From Prado023 sp964638055 (lineage in GTDB: Bacteria; Actinomycetota; Actinomycetes; S36-B12; CAIYMF01), in assembly GCA_964638055.1 (NCBI GenBank), contig CAZWXF010000043.1, positions 1-22,794 on the forward strand: a DNA stretch of 22,794 nt, read 5' to 3'. Shown piece after piece: positions 10,866-17,606 of this stretch. Each line of letters starts with the position of its first letter. Within the stretch, counting starts at the first letter, position 1. A model generated the notes under the pieces. It was not told the DNA's origin and made no database searches. It worked only from the letters and a program-made list of their open reading frames with translations. The translations under genes were made by a program, and so were the position numbers.

Positions 10866-12166
10866 CGGGGGGCTCCCACGGACAGGACAGTCGCGGCCGT
10901 CGGGTCGAAGGCGGTGTCCGCGGCGGTGTGCGTCCCGAGGAGGAACTCGTCGCGGAAGTGCTTGATCGCCGCCGGGAAGGGCGTGGCCGCAGCATCTCCC
11001 AGGGCGCAGAAGGATCGGCCCATGATCTGGGCGCAGATGTCGATCAGCATGTCGAGCTCTGGCTCCTGGCCGTGCCCGGCCTCGAACTTCTCCAGCGTCC
11101 CGGCGATCCAGTACGTCCCCTCGCGGCACGGGGTGCACTTGCCGCAGGACTCGTGCTTGTAGAACTCCAGCCAGCGGGTGACCGCCTTGACCACCGAGAC
11201 CGTGTCGTCGAAGACCATCGGCGTGGCCGTGCCGAGCATCGTGCCGACGCTGGCCATGTCCTCGTAGGTCAGGGGCAGGTCGAGGTGCTCCGCGGTGAGC
11301 ATCGGGACGCTGGATCCGCCCGGAAGCCAGAACTTGGGGTCACCGCCGTTGCGCATCCCACCGGCGTACTCCAGCAGCTGACGCATCGTGGTGCCCAGAG
11401 CCACCTCGTAGATGCCGGGGCGACGCACGTGCCCGGAGACGGCCATGAGCTTGAAGCCGGGCGACTTCTCGGTGCCCCACTGGGAGAACCAATCGGCGCC
11501 GTTCGCCACGATGTAGGGGATGTTCGCGATCGTCTCGACGTTGTTGACCACGGTCGGGGAGGCGTAGAGGCCCGCGACGGCCGGGAAGGGCGGCTTGAGT
11601 CGGGGCTGTCCCCGGCGGCCCTCCAGCGAGTCGAGCAGGGCGGTCTCCTCGCCGCAGATGTACGCCCCTGCCCCGGAGTGCACGATGAGGTCCAGGTCGA
11701 AGCCCGTGCCCAGGATGTTGCGCCCCAGGTAGCCGTGCGCGTAGGCCTCGCGAACCGCCGCGCGCAGCCGACGCTGCACGTGCGGAACCTCGCCGCGGAT
11801 GTAGATGAACGCGTGGTTGGCCCTGATCGCGAACGATGTGAGGATGCAGCCCTCGATCAGCGCGTGCGGGTTGGCCATCATCAGCGGGATGTCCTTGCAG
11901 GCCCCCGGCTCGGACTCGTCGGCATTGACGACGAGATAGTGCGGCTTGCCGTCGCCCTGAGGCACGAAGCTCCACTTCAGGCCGGTCGGGAAGCCCGCGC
12001 CGCCACGCCCGCGCAGGCCACACTCCTTGACCAGGGCGATGAGCGCGTCAGGGCCCATCGCCAGGCCACGGTCGAGGTGGGTGTAGCCGCCGTGGCGCAG
12101 ATACCCCCCGATGGTGAAGCAGTCCGGGTCGTCCCAGTGGGCCGTCAGGACGGGAGTGAGGGTCAT
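10862..12166 (-). CDS. nuoF: NADH-quinone oxidoreductase subunit F (NADH/FMN binding)
   Basis: NuoF binds NADH and FMN and begins electron transfer in complex I. The product has 434 residues, full length. The glycine-rich nucleotide site is GRGGAGFPTG (53-62), the FMN-region motif NADESEPGACKD is at 81-92, and CGEETALLDSLEGRRGQPR begins at 171. The N3 4Fe-4S ligands are Cys341, Cys344 and Cys347 in ESCGKCTPCREG, plus Cys387. The frame is open about 95 codons upstream, but that part is Arg-rich sequence over nuoE. ATG 12164-12166 (MTLTPVLTAHWDD) was chosen because it shares one base with the nuoE stop (TGATG) and gives the family length. Confidence 0.97.
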   Translation of the reverse strand: MTLTPVLTAHWDDPDCFTIGGYLRHGGYTHLDRGLAMGPDALIALVKECGLRGRGGAGFPTGLKWSFVPQGDGKPHYLVVNADESEPGACKDIPLMMANPHALIEGCILTSFAIRANHAFIYIRGEVPHVQRRLRAAVREAYAHGYLGRNILGTGFDLDLIVHSGAGAYICGEETALLDSLEGRRGQPRLKPPFPAVAGLYASPTVVNNVETIANIPYIVANGADWFSQWGTEKSPGFKLMAVSGHVRRPGIYEVALGTTMRQLLEYAGGMRNGGDPKFWLPGGSSVPMLTAEHLDLPLTYEDMASVGTMLGTATPMVFDDTVSVVKAVTRWLEFYKHESCGKCTPCREGTYWIAGTLEKFEAGHGQEPELDMLIDICAQIMGRSFCALGDAAATPFPAAIKHFRDEFLLGTHTAADTAFDPTAATVLSVGAPR

Positions 12167-12816
12167 CAGGCGCTCCCGTCCGCGGGGCCGACGCCGCGCT
12201 CGGCGGCGGCCTGAAGGTTGGCCAGCATGAGGTCGTCGGCGGCCGGCCCGACGCCGCTGAGCCCGTCGTCGTCGATGCCCGAGATCGTGCGCGAGGCGGC
12301 CCGGTACCCCCTGACGACGGGGCCCCGGGTCGAGCGGACCTGCCGGCCCTCGGCCAGGTCGTCCAGGACGGCCACGGCCTGGTTCGGGGTCACGTTGTCG
12401 AAGAACTCCCAGTCCACCGTCATCACGGGTGCGTGCGTGCACGCGGCCTGGCACTCGATCCTCTCGAGGTCGAACGCGCCGTCCTGGCTGACCTCGTCGT
12501 GACCACAGCCGGCGCGCTCGCTGACCGCATCCCAGACCGCGTCACCGCCGAGCATGGCGCACAGCGTGTTGGTGCAGACGCCGATGTGGTGCCGTCCTGT
12601 CGGACGGCGCTTGTACATCGTGTAGAAGCTCGCCACGGCAGCCACCTCGGCCGTGCTCAGGGCGAGCGTCTCGGCACAGGCCACGATGCCCGCCTGCGTG
12701 ACGAACCCCTCCTCCGACTGGACCAGGTGCAGCATCGGCAGCAGCGCCGAGCGGGGCAGCGGGTACCGGCTGGCCAGCGCCGCGAGCTCGGCGCGGGTGG
12801 TCTCGGAGATGGCCAT
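12166..12816 (-). CDS. nuoE: NADH-quinone oxidoreductase subunit E (2Fe-2S)
   Basis: NuoE holds cluster N1a in a thioredoxin-like fold and pairs with NuoF in the NADH dehydrogenase module. The product has 216 residues. The cluster ligands are Cys81 and Cys86 in GVCTNTLCAMLGG and Cys122 and Cys126 in ECQAACTHAP, a CxxxxC...CxxxC pattern. The N-terminal helical domain contains SEEGFVTQAG, close to the family motif. About 45 C-terminal residues beyond the domain are polar and variable. ATG 12814-12816 overlaps the nuoD TGA by one base (TGATG). Longer upstream reading is antisense-like and was discarded. Confidence 0.96.
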   Translation of the reverse strand: MAISETTRAELAALASRYPLPRSALLPMLHLVQSEEGFVTQAGIVACAETLALSTAEVAAVASFYTMYKRRPTGRHHIGVCTNTLCAMLGGDAVWDAVSERAGCGHDEVSQDGAFDLERIECQAACTHAPVMTVDWEFFDNVTPNQAVAVLDDLAEGRQVRSTRGPVVRGYRAASRTISGIDDDGLSGVGPAADDLMLANLQAAAERGVGPADGSA

Positions 12817-14261
12817 CAGCGATCCACGCCTCCCATGACGGGGTCGATGCTGGCCACTGCAGCCACGACATCGGCCACCTGGCCGCCCTCGCACATCGCC
12901 GCCACGGCCTGCAGGTTGTTGAAGCTCGAATCGCGGTAGTGGACCCGGTAGGGCCGGGTCCCGCCGTTGGACACCATGTGCACACCCAGCTCGCCACGGG
13001 GGGATTCCAGCACCTCGTAGACCTGCCCGACAGGGACGGTGAACCCCTCGGTCACGAGCTTGAAATGATGGATGAGAGCCTCCATCGAGGTGCCCATGAT
13101 CCGCTTGATGTGGGCCAGCGAGTTGCCCATCCCATCGCTGCCGATGGCCAGCTGAGCCGGCCAGGCGATCTTGGCGTCCGCCACCATCACCGGGCCGGGC
13201 TCCAGCAGGTCGAGCGCCTGCTCGACGATCCGCAGGCTCTGCGCCATCTCGTCCAGGCGGATGAGGAAGCGCCCGTAGGCGTCGCACGAGTCGGCCGTGG
13301 CCACCTCGAAGTCGAACCGCTCGTAGCCGCAGTACGGCATCTCCTTGCGCAGGTCCCACGGATACCCCGTCGCCCGCAGGATCGGGCCGGTGATGCCCAG
13401 CGCCATGCACCCGGTGAGGTCGAGGTACCCGATGCCCGAGGTCCGGCCCATCCAGATCGAGTTCCCGACGAGCAGGTTCTCCGTGTCCTTGAAGCGGCGG
13501 CGCAGCTCGTTGACCGTCCAGAGGATACGGGTCCGCATGTCCTGCCCGCGGTCGTCGCGCACGGGCATGTCCTGGGCGAGGCCGCCGGGGCGGATGTACG
13601 CGTGGTTCATCCGCAGGCCCGTGATGAGCTCGAAGATGTCCAGGATCAGCTCACGCTCGCGGAACCCGAACGTCATCGCCGTCAGTGCGCCCAGCTCCAT
13701 GCCCCCGGTGGCCAGGCACACAAGATGCGAGCTGATCCGGTTGAGCTCCATGAGGATGACGCGCATCAGCGTCGCTCGCGGTGGGATGTCCTCGGTGATG
13801 CCCAGAAGCCTCTCGACGGCCAGGCAGTAGGCGGTCTCGTTGAACAGGCTGGACAGGTAGTCCATCCGGGTCACGAACGTCGTGCCCTGGGTCCACGTGC
13901 GGAACTCGAGGTTCTTCTCGATCCCGGTGTGCAGGTAGCCGACGCCGCAGCGGGCCTCCTTGACCGTCTCGCCCTCCAGCTCGAGGATCAGCCGCAGCAC
14001 GCCGTGGGTCGAGGGATGCTGCGGACCCATGTTCACGACGATGCGCTCGTTGGAGTGGCCTGGATCGATCTTCACCGAGTCCCAGTCGCCCCCCGTGACG
14101 GTGAAGACGCGCCCCCCGGTCGTCTCGTACCCCGGCGTCTCGTACCCCGGCGNNNNNNNNNNNNNNNNNNNNNNNNNNNNNNNNNNNNNNNNNNNNNNNN
14201 NNNNNNNNNNNNNNNNNNNNNNNNNNNNNNNNNNNNNNNNNNNNNNNNNNNNGGTGCCCAT
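12816..14261 (-). CDS. nuoD: NADH-quinone oxidoreductase subunit D (interrupted by assembly gap)
   Basis: NuoD is the 49-kDa-type subunit that forms the quinone site with NuoB and derives from the NiFe-hydrogenase large subunit. Visible family motifs are NMGPQHPSTHGVLRLILELE near the start, GYLHTGIEKNLE, MELNRISSHLV and the C-terminal ESPRGELGVHMVSNGG and ASIDPVMGGVDR. The hydrogenase nickel cysteines are absent, as expected. The start is ATG 14259-14261, with one base shared with the nuoC stop. Only MGT is read before 100 N, after which the frame resumes in PGYET repeats and TGGRVFTVTGGDWDS. With the N run counted the product would be 481 residues, but the true N-terminal length is unknown. 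The gap hides only the variable N-terminus, not the core. Confidence 0.94.
   Translation of the reverse strand: MGTXXXXXXXXXXXXXXXXXXXXXXXXXXXXXXXXXXPGYETPGYETTGGRVFTVTGGDWDSVKIDPGHSNERIVVNMGPQHPSTHGVLRLILELEGETVKEARCGVGYLHTGIEKNLEFRTWTQGTTFVTRMDYLSSLFNETAYCLAVERLLGITEDIPPRATLMRVILMELNRISSHLVCLATGGMELGALTAMTFGFRERELILDIFELITGLRMNHAYIRPGGLAQDMPVRDDRGQDMRTRILWTVNELRRRFKDTENLLVGNSIWMGRTSGIGYLDLTGCMALGITGPILRATGYPWDLRKEMPYCGYERFDFEVATADSCDAYGRFLIRLDEMAQSLRIVEQALDLLEPGPVMVADAKIAWPAQLAIGSDGMGNSLAHIKRIMGTSMEALIHHFKLVTEGFTVPVGQVYEVLESPRGELGVHMVSNGGTRPYRVHYRDSSFNNLQAVAAMCEGGQVADVVAAVASIDPVMGGVDR
14121..14152 (-). repeat. 15-bp tandem repeat in nuoD running into the gap
   Basis: On the plus strand, CGTCTCGTACCCCGG occurs at 14121-14135 and again, identical, at 14136-14150. 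A third copy begins (CG) where the N run starts. In the nuoD frame each unit encodes the pentapeptide PGYET. The array is therefore truncated by the assembly gap and its copy number is unknown. Confidence 0.93.
14153..14252. other. Assembly gap of 100 N in nuoD
   Basis: Exactly 100 N, the conventional placeholder for a gap of unknown size. It lies between the third codon of nuoD and a PGYET-coding tandem repeat. The frame happens to stay in register across it, but that is expected by chance in one case of three. The repeat at its edge gives a natural reason for assembly failure. Confidence 0.99.
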
Positions 14262-14977
14262 CAGTTGTACGACCTCCGCTGGTCGGGCGGCGGGATGGTG
14301 GCGCCCTTGAACTCCACCGGGATGCCGCCCAGGGGGTAGTCCTTGCGCTGCGGATGCCCGGGCCAGTCGTCCGGCATGAGGACGCGGGTCAGGGCGGGAT
14401 GACCGTCGAAGACGATCCCGAACATGTCCCACGTCTCGCGCTCGTGCCAGTCTGCCGAGGGCCAGAGCCCGACGACGGACGGGATGTGCGGATCGGCGTC
14501 GGGGCAGGTCACCTCCAGCCGGAGGCGGCGCTTGTGGGTCAGGGAGAGCAGATGCACGACCGAGTGCAGCTCGCGTCCCGGGTCCGCCGGGTAGTGCACG
14601 CCCGAGACCGAGTGGCAGAGCTCGAAGCGCAGGCCGGGCTCGTCCCGCAGCGTCTGGGCGACGCGGAGCAGCTGCTCGCGACGGACGTGGAAGGTGATCT
14701 CGCCCCGGTCGACGACGACCTTCTCGATGGCGGACGTGGCAGGCAGCCCGGCATCGTCAAGGGCGAGCTCGAGCTCCTGGGTGAGCTCCTCCAGCTCAGG
14801 GCTGAACGGGCGGGGTGTCGGCCCGGGCATCGTGATGGGCTGACGAAGCAGGCCGAAGCCCGAGGTGTCACCCGAGCCCGTGGCGCCGAAGGCGCCCACG
14901 CGCATGCCCACCGTCTCCTCGGCGGCGATCAGGCCCAGGTCGACCACATCTGCGGGGACGGCAGGCTCCTGGCTCAT
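14261..14977 (-). CDS. nuoC: NADH-quinone oxidoreductase subunit C
   Basis: NuoC (30-kDa-type) joins NuoB and NuoD in the connecting module of the peripheral arm and carries no cofactor. The product has 238 residues. The family signature is at the C-terminal half: ADWHERETWDMFGIVFDGHP followed by LTRVLMPDDWPGHPQRKDYPL. About 75 N-terminal residues precede the conserved domain and include VGMRVGAFGATGSGDTSGFG, a Gly-rich segment also known in actinobacterial homologues. ATG 14975-14977 overlaps the nuoB TGA (ATGA). The upstream extension of the frame over nuoB was rejected as antisense-like sequence. The stop at 14261-14263 shares a base with the nuoD start. Confidence 0.96.
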   Translation of the reverse strand: MSQEPAVPADVVDLGLIAAEETVGMRVGAFGATGSGDTSGFGLLRQPITMPGPTPRPFSPELEELTQELELALDDAGLPATSAIEKVVVDRGEITFHVRREQLLRVAQTLRDEPGLRFELCHSVSGVHYPADPGRELHSVVHLLSLTHKRRLRLEVTCPDADPHIPSVVGLWPSADWHERETWDMFGIVFDGHPALTRVLMPDDWPGHPQRKDYPLGGIPVEFKGATIPPPDQRRSYN

Positions 14978-15528
14978 CGCAGCAGCCCCGTCATGTCGAT
15001 GGTCGGGGTGGCTCCGAGCGCTGCGGTCTCCAGCTCGGCGATCTCGACCCGACGGTGCGCGCCGAGCTTGGTGTCCGAGATCTGGTCGTGCAGCTTGAGG
15101 ATCGCGTCCATGAGCATCTCGGGCCTGGGCGGGCATCCGGGCAGGTAGATGTCGACGGGCACGATGTGGTCGACGCCCTGGACGATCGCGTAGTTGTTGA
15201 ACATCCCGCCCGACGACGCGCAGACGCCCATCGCGATGACCCACTTGGGGCCAGGCATCTGGTCGTAGACCTGCCGCAGCACGGGGGCCATCTTCTGGCT
15301 GACGCGCCCCGCCACGATCATGCAGTCGGCCTGGCGGGGCGAGGCCCGGAAGACCTCCATGCCGAACCGGGCAAGGTCGTAGCGCCCGGCCCCCGTGGCC
15401 ATCATCTCGATGGCGCAACAGGCCAGTCCGAAGGTGGCCGGCCAGAGCGAGCTCTTCCGTGCGTATCCCGCGAACTTCTCGACAGATGTCAGAAGGAAGC
15501 CGGAAGGAAGCTGTTCCTCGAGTCCCAT
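14974..15528 (-). CDS. nuoB: NADH-quinone oxidoreductase subunit B (cluster N2)
   Basis: NuoB carries 4Fe-4S cluster N2, which delivers electrons to the quinone. The product has 184 residues. Ligands are the tandem Cys37-Cys38 in FGLACCAIEMM, Cys103 in MGVCASSGGMFNNY and Cys132 in YLPGCPPRPE. The N-terminus MGLEEQLPSGFLLTSVEK matches the mycobacterial form, which fixes the ATG at 15526-15528. An AGGGGA lies about 10 nt upstream. Unlike most junctions in this operon, nuoA and nuoB are separated by 92 bp. Confidence 0.97.
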   Translation of the reverse strand: MGLEEQLPSGFLLTSVEKFAGYARKSSLWPATFGLACCAIEMMATGAGRYDLARFGMEVFRASPRQADCMIVAGRVSQKMAPVLRQVYDQMPGPKWVIAMGVCASSGGMFNNYAIVQGVDHIVPVDIYLPGCPPRPEMLMDAILKLHDQISDTKLGAHRRVEIAELETAALGATPTIDMTGLLR

Positions 15529-15529
15529 G

Positions 15530-15619
15530 TCAACCGAGTCCCCTGAAGGTCGCGGAGATGCCCGGCGCGGGCAACCCAGTCAGTCCTGCGCACCCTCCCG
15601 GGGCTCCCTCGACGCCCAT
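15530..15619 (-). CDS. Possible 29-residue small protein or leader frame between nuoA and nuoB
   Basis: An ATG frame of 29 codons plus TGA fills the whole nuoA-nuoB spacer. It begins one base after the nuoA stop and ends one base before the nuoB ATG, with the same TGACATG sequence at both junctions. A GGAG in the last codons of nuoA lies about 10 nt upstream. The product starts MGVEGAPGGCAG, is rich in Gly, Pro and Ala, and has no recognisable domain or signal. It could couple nuoB translation to nuoA, or be a chance reading frame in GC-rich DNA. Confidence 0.3.
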   Translation of the reverse strand: MGVEGAPGGCAGLTGLPAPGISATFRGLG

Positions 15620-15620
15620 G

Positions 15621-15980
15621 TCAATCCCACTCCAGGCCGCCGCGCCGCCAGACGTACGCATAGGCGACGAGCAGCGTGGCGATGAAGAGCATCATCTCGA
15701 CCAGCCCGAAGAGGCCGAGCATGTCGAACGTGACGGCCCAGGGGTACAGGAACACGATCTCGATGTCGAAGATGATGAAGAGCATCGCCGTCAGGTAGTA
15801 CTTGACGGGGAACCGGCCACCGCCCATCGGCTGGGGCGTGGGCTGGATACCGCACTCGTAGGCGTCGAGTCGGGCCCGGTTGTAGCGCTTGGGCCCCGTG
15901 ATCCCGGCAGCGGTCACAGAGAAGGCCGCGAACGCGAAGGCGATCAGGCCCAGAACGAGGACGGGAGCGTAGACATTCAC
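15621..15980 (-). CDS. nuoA: NADH-quinone oxidoreductase subunit A
   Basis: NuoA is a three-helix membrane subunit whose loop lies at the quinone chamber of complex I. The product has 119 residues. The loop with Cys43 (DAYECGIQP) and the motif RFPVKYYLTAMLFIIFDIEI are clear, and the C-terminus is AYAYVWRRGGLEWD. The frame is open to 16028, but the start was set at GTG 15978-15980 (VNVYAPVLVLG). A GGAGGTGG at 15986-15993 sits 5 nt upstream, and mycobacterial NuoA begins with MNVY. It is the first gene of the nuo operon; the region upstream has promoter-like features. Confidence 0.96.
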   Translation of the reverse strand: MNVYAPVLVLGLIAFAFAAFSVTAAGITGPKRYNRARLDAYECGIQPTPQPMGGGRFPVKYYLTAMLFIIFDIEIVFLYPWAVTFDMLGLFGLVEMMLFIATLLVAYAYVWRRGGLEWD

Positions 15981-15985
15981 GTCGC

Positions 15986-15993
15986 CCACCTCC
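15986..15993 (-). promoter_or_regulatory. Ribosome binding site deciding the nuoA start
   Basis: GGAGGTGG on the minus strand, 5 nt before the GTG at 15980. It supports the shorter NuoA over the version starting at 16028. Confidence 0.8.
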
Positions 15994-16002
15994 GTCCAGC
16001 TG

Positions 16003-16019
16003 CGGGCCGCTCTGGCCCG
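16003..16019 (-). promoter_or_regulatory. Hairpin in the presumed nuoA leader
   Basis: CGGGCC and GGCCCG form a perfect 6-bp stem around a 5-nt loop (AGAGC on the minus strand). It would lie at the very 5' end of the nuo transcript if the TAGGAT -10 at 16029-16034 is used, and 9 nt before the ribosome binding site. It could stabilise the message or affect initiation; this is inference. Confidence 0.45.
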
Positions 16020-16028
16020 AGCGGGCAC

Positions 16029-16034
16029 ATCCTA
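16029..16034 (-). promoter_or_regulatory. Candidate -10 element of the nuo operon
   Basis: TAGGAT on the minus strand fits the actinobacterial TANNNT -10 consensus and would place the transcript start near 16022, giving a leader of about 42 nt before nuoA. No convincing -35 is seen; GTGACA lies 20 nt upstream, which is rather far. Confidence 0.4.
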
Positions 16035-16062
16035 TTCGCCCGGGGTGCCCGAAGTGTCACGT

Positions 16063-16076
16063 CTGGGGCGCCCCAG
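16063..16076. promoter_or_regulatory. Perfect 14-bp palindrome upstream of nuoA, candidate operator
   Basis: CTGGGGCGCCCCAG is a perfect palindrome centred about 48 bp upstream of the presumed nuo transcript start. This position suits an activator or a repressor binding near -35. The GC content raises the chance of random palindromes, so the regulatory role is inference. Confidence 0.4.
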
Positions 16077-16156
16077 GTGGGCCACGCACGGGTCCTGCCA
16101 CGGATCCTCGGGCCACGACCGCTGTGCATCCGTCCGCCCTCCCTCGATGGTCCGGG

Positions 16157-16498
16157 CTACTCGTCGGAGGCCGACCGTGTGGTCGACGCAAGCAGACGAC
16201 GGGCGCGCCGACCCAGGTCGAGGAGGTCGACCCGGCCTGCATCGGCTGCGTTCGCCAGGCGCTGGGCGAGGTCGAGAGCCTCGTCGGAGAGGGGCTGCGC
16301 GGTCGGCTCGTCCCCCATGTCGGCCAGGATCGTCCGGTGCGTCCGCGATGCGATCAATGGCTGGGGGATCCCCTCCACCCAGACCCGCGTGCGACGGCGC
16401 TCGCTGCGCTCCTCGCCCCGGACCGGATCGAGGGCGTAGATGCGGTCGGCCCGCACGAAGGCCCCGAACCCCAGGGGCACCATGCGCGGCTTGGTCAT
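16157..16498 (-). CDS. Small RemA/DUF370-like protein
   Basis: The product has 113 residues. Its N-terminal half, PRMVPLGFGAFVRADRIYAL, resembles the opening of RemA/DUF370 proteins (IGFGNxVxAxRIxAI), and RRTR and a distant match to the VIILS end follow at RRRTRVWVEG and SRTHRTILADM. RemA of Bacillus is an oligomeric DNA-binding regulator. The second half is helical, with DEALDLAQRLANAADAG and a basic C-terminus (LLDLGRRARRLLAS) that is not part of RemA. ATG 16496-16498 lacks a clear ribosome binding site; in-frame GTGs at 16513 and 16519 or ATG at 16483 are alternatives. It precedes nuoA by about 175 bp on the same strand. The family assignment rests on short motifs only, and the target, if it binds DNA, is unknown. 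Confidence 0.55.
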   Translation of the reverse strand: MTKPRMVPLGFGAFVRADRIYALDPVRGEERSERRRTRVWVEGIPQPLIASRTHRTILADMGDEPTAQPLSDEALDLAQRLANAADAGRVDLLDLGRRARRLLASTTRSASDE

Positions 16499-16637
16499 GG
16501 TCCATCGTGACACCGCCACCCTGCTCTCGCCCGCTCGGCGGACCCACCCCGGCACGGTCGCTGCGCCACGATGAGGGCCCGCGCGTCTCATGCCAGGGGT
16601 CCCCGGTGGCTGCCCTCGACGAGGTGTCAAGAGCCTG

Positions 16638-17357
16638 CTACTGGGCCGCGGCCTGTCGGAACGGGCGGACGAAGTCGCGCAGCTCCCGGGCGTACAGCTC
16701 GGGCTCCTCGAACGGGGCGAAGTGCCCACCGCTGGCCGGCTCGGTGACGTACACGGCATTGGCCATCCGCTCGATCCACGCCCGGGGCGGCCGCACCACG
16801 TCGCCGGCGAAGATCGAGAAGCCGGAGGGCACCTCCACCCGGCGGGCATGCTGGTCGGGCGCGATCGCGGCGTTCGCCCGGTACATCCGCATCGAGGTCC
16901 CGATGGTCCGGGTGAGCCAGTAGATCGGGAGGTTCGTGAGGATCTCGTCCTTCGTGAAGCGGCTCTCCAGGTCGCCGTGGCAGTCGCTCCAGGACCGCAG
17001 CTTCTCGACGATCCACGCCGCCAGCGCCGCGGGCGAGTCGTTGAGCCCGACGGCNNNNNNNNNNNNNNNNNNNNNNNNNNNNNNNNNNNNNNNNNNNNNN
17101 NNNNNNNNNNNNNNNNNNNNNNNNNNNNNNNNNNNNNNNNNNNNNNNNNNNNNNGCCTCCGCGGCCGGCCAGTCGAAACCGTCGGCCCAGTAGGCGACGA
17201 GCTCCTGGAGGTACTCCAGGTCGGTCCCCATCGACCAGCCGGCGTCCCGGGGCGCGTCGGGCCACCTGGTGGCGTGCAGCCTCCTGCGCAGGTCCGCCAG
17301 CTCGGTCGGATCGGTGTGCAGCGTGAACGGCTCGCGGTGGGGCAGCGCATCCGACAT
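16638..17357 (-). CDS. Epoxide hydrolase-like alpha/beta hydrolase (interrupted by assembly gap)
   Basis: The N-terminal part (67 residues) matches the EHN domain of epoxide hydrolases: FTLHTDPTELADLRRRLHATRWPD, then YLQELVAYWADGFDWPAAE. The C-terminal part (about 138 residues) matches the same family: GLNDSPAALAAWIVEKLRSW, DEILTNLPIYW, and GGHFAPFEEPELYARELRDF with the probable catalytic His. The oxyanion HGWPG and nucleophile GGDWG motifs fall in the gap. The family is usually 370-400 residues but only about 205 are visible, so roughly 170-190 residues are missing. Start ATG 17355-17357 follows TAAGGTGCTGTC, which can be read as a ribosome binding site or as a -10 for a leaderless message. 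Such enzymes open epoxides to diols in the cytoplasm; the substrate is unknown. Confidence 0.85.
   Translation of the reverse strand: MSDALPHREPFTLHTDPTELADLRRRLHATRWPDAPRDAGWSMGTDLEYLQELVAYWADGFDWPAAEXXXXXXXXXXXXXXXXXXXXXXXXXXXXXXXXXXAVGLNDSPAALAAWIVEKLRSWSDCHGDLESRFTKDEILTNLPIYWLTRTIGTSMRMYRANAAIAPDQHARRVEVPSGFSIFAGDVVRPPRAWIERMANAVYVTEPASGGHFAPFEEPELYARELRDFVRPFRQAAAQ
17055..17154. other. Assembly gap of 100 N in the epoxide hydrolase gene
   Basis: Exactly 100 N between the EHN domain and the C-terminal part of the hydrolase. Family length suggests that about 500-570 bp are absent, so the placeholder is too short. Coordinates to the right would shift accordingly. Confidence 0.99.
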
Positions 17358-17538
17358 GACAGCACCTTACGAGGACGATCCGGGAGGGCCCGGGACGAGG
17401 ATTCCGTGGGCTGCTCAATCGTCCATCGGGCCACCTCAGCGCTCGATCCCGGGGCGACCCGGGCACTGCCCAGCCCGTTGCCGAGCAGCCGCCTGCCGAG
17501 GCCGGTCCGCCATGCCAGCAAGGCGGCATCACGAGTTG

Positions 17539-17555
17539 TACTGTGACGCGCGTCA
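17539..17555 (+). promoter_or_regulatory. Candidate -10 and overlapping palindrome upstream of the SulP gene
   Basis: TACTGT (17539-17544) fits a TANNNT -10, and TGACGCGCGTCA (17544-17555) is a perfect 12-bp palindrome starting at its last base and covering the expected transcript start. This arrangement suits a repressor site for the SulP gene 51 bp downstream. The rest of the 249-bp divergent space (17358-17606) shows no gene. Confidence 0.35.
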
Positions 17556-17606
17556 ACTGCTGTTCGCGTTGCGTTCATCTCCTGTTCAATACCCCGGGAG
17601 GCTCCC

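Noticed and set aside
16591..16607. GGGGTCCCC inverted repeat after the hydrolase gene as terminator
   Set aside because: The loop would be too small for a real hairpin and there is no T-run.
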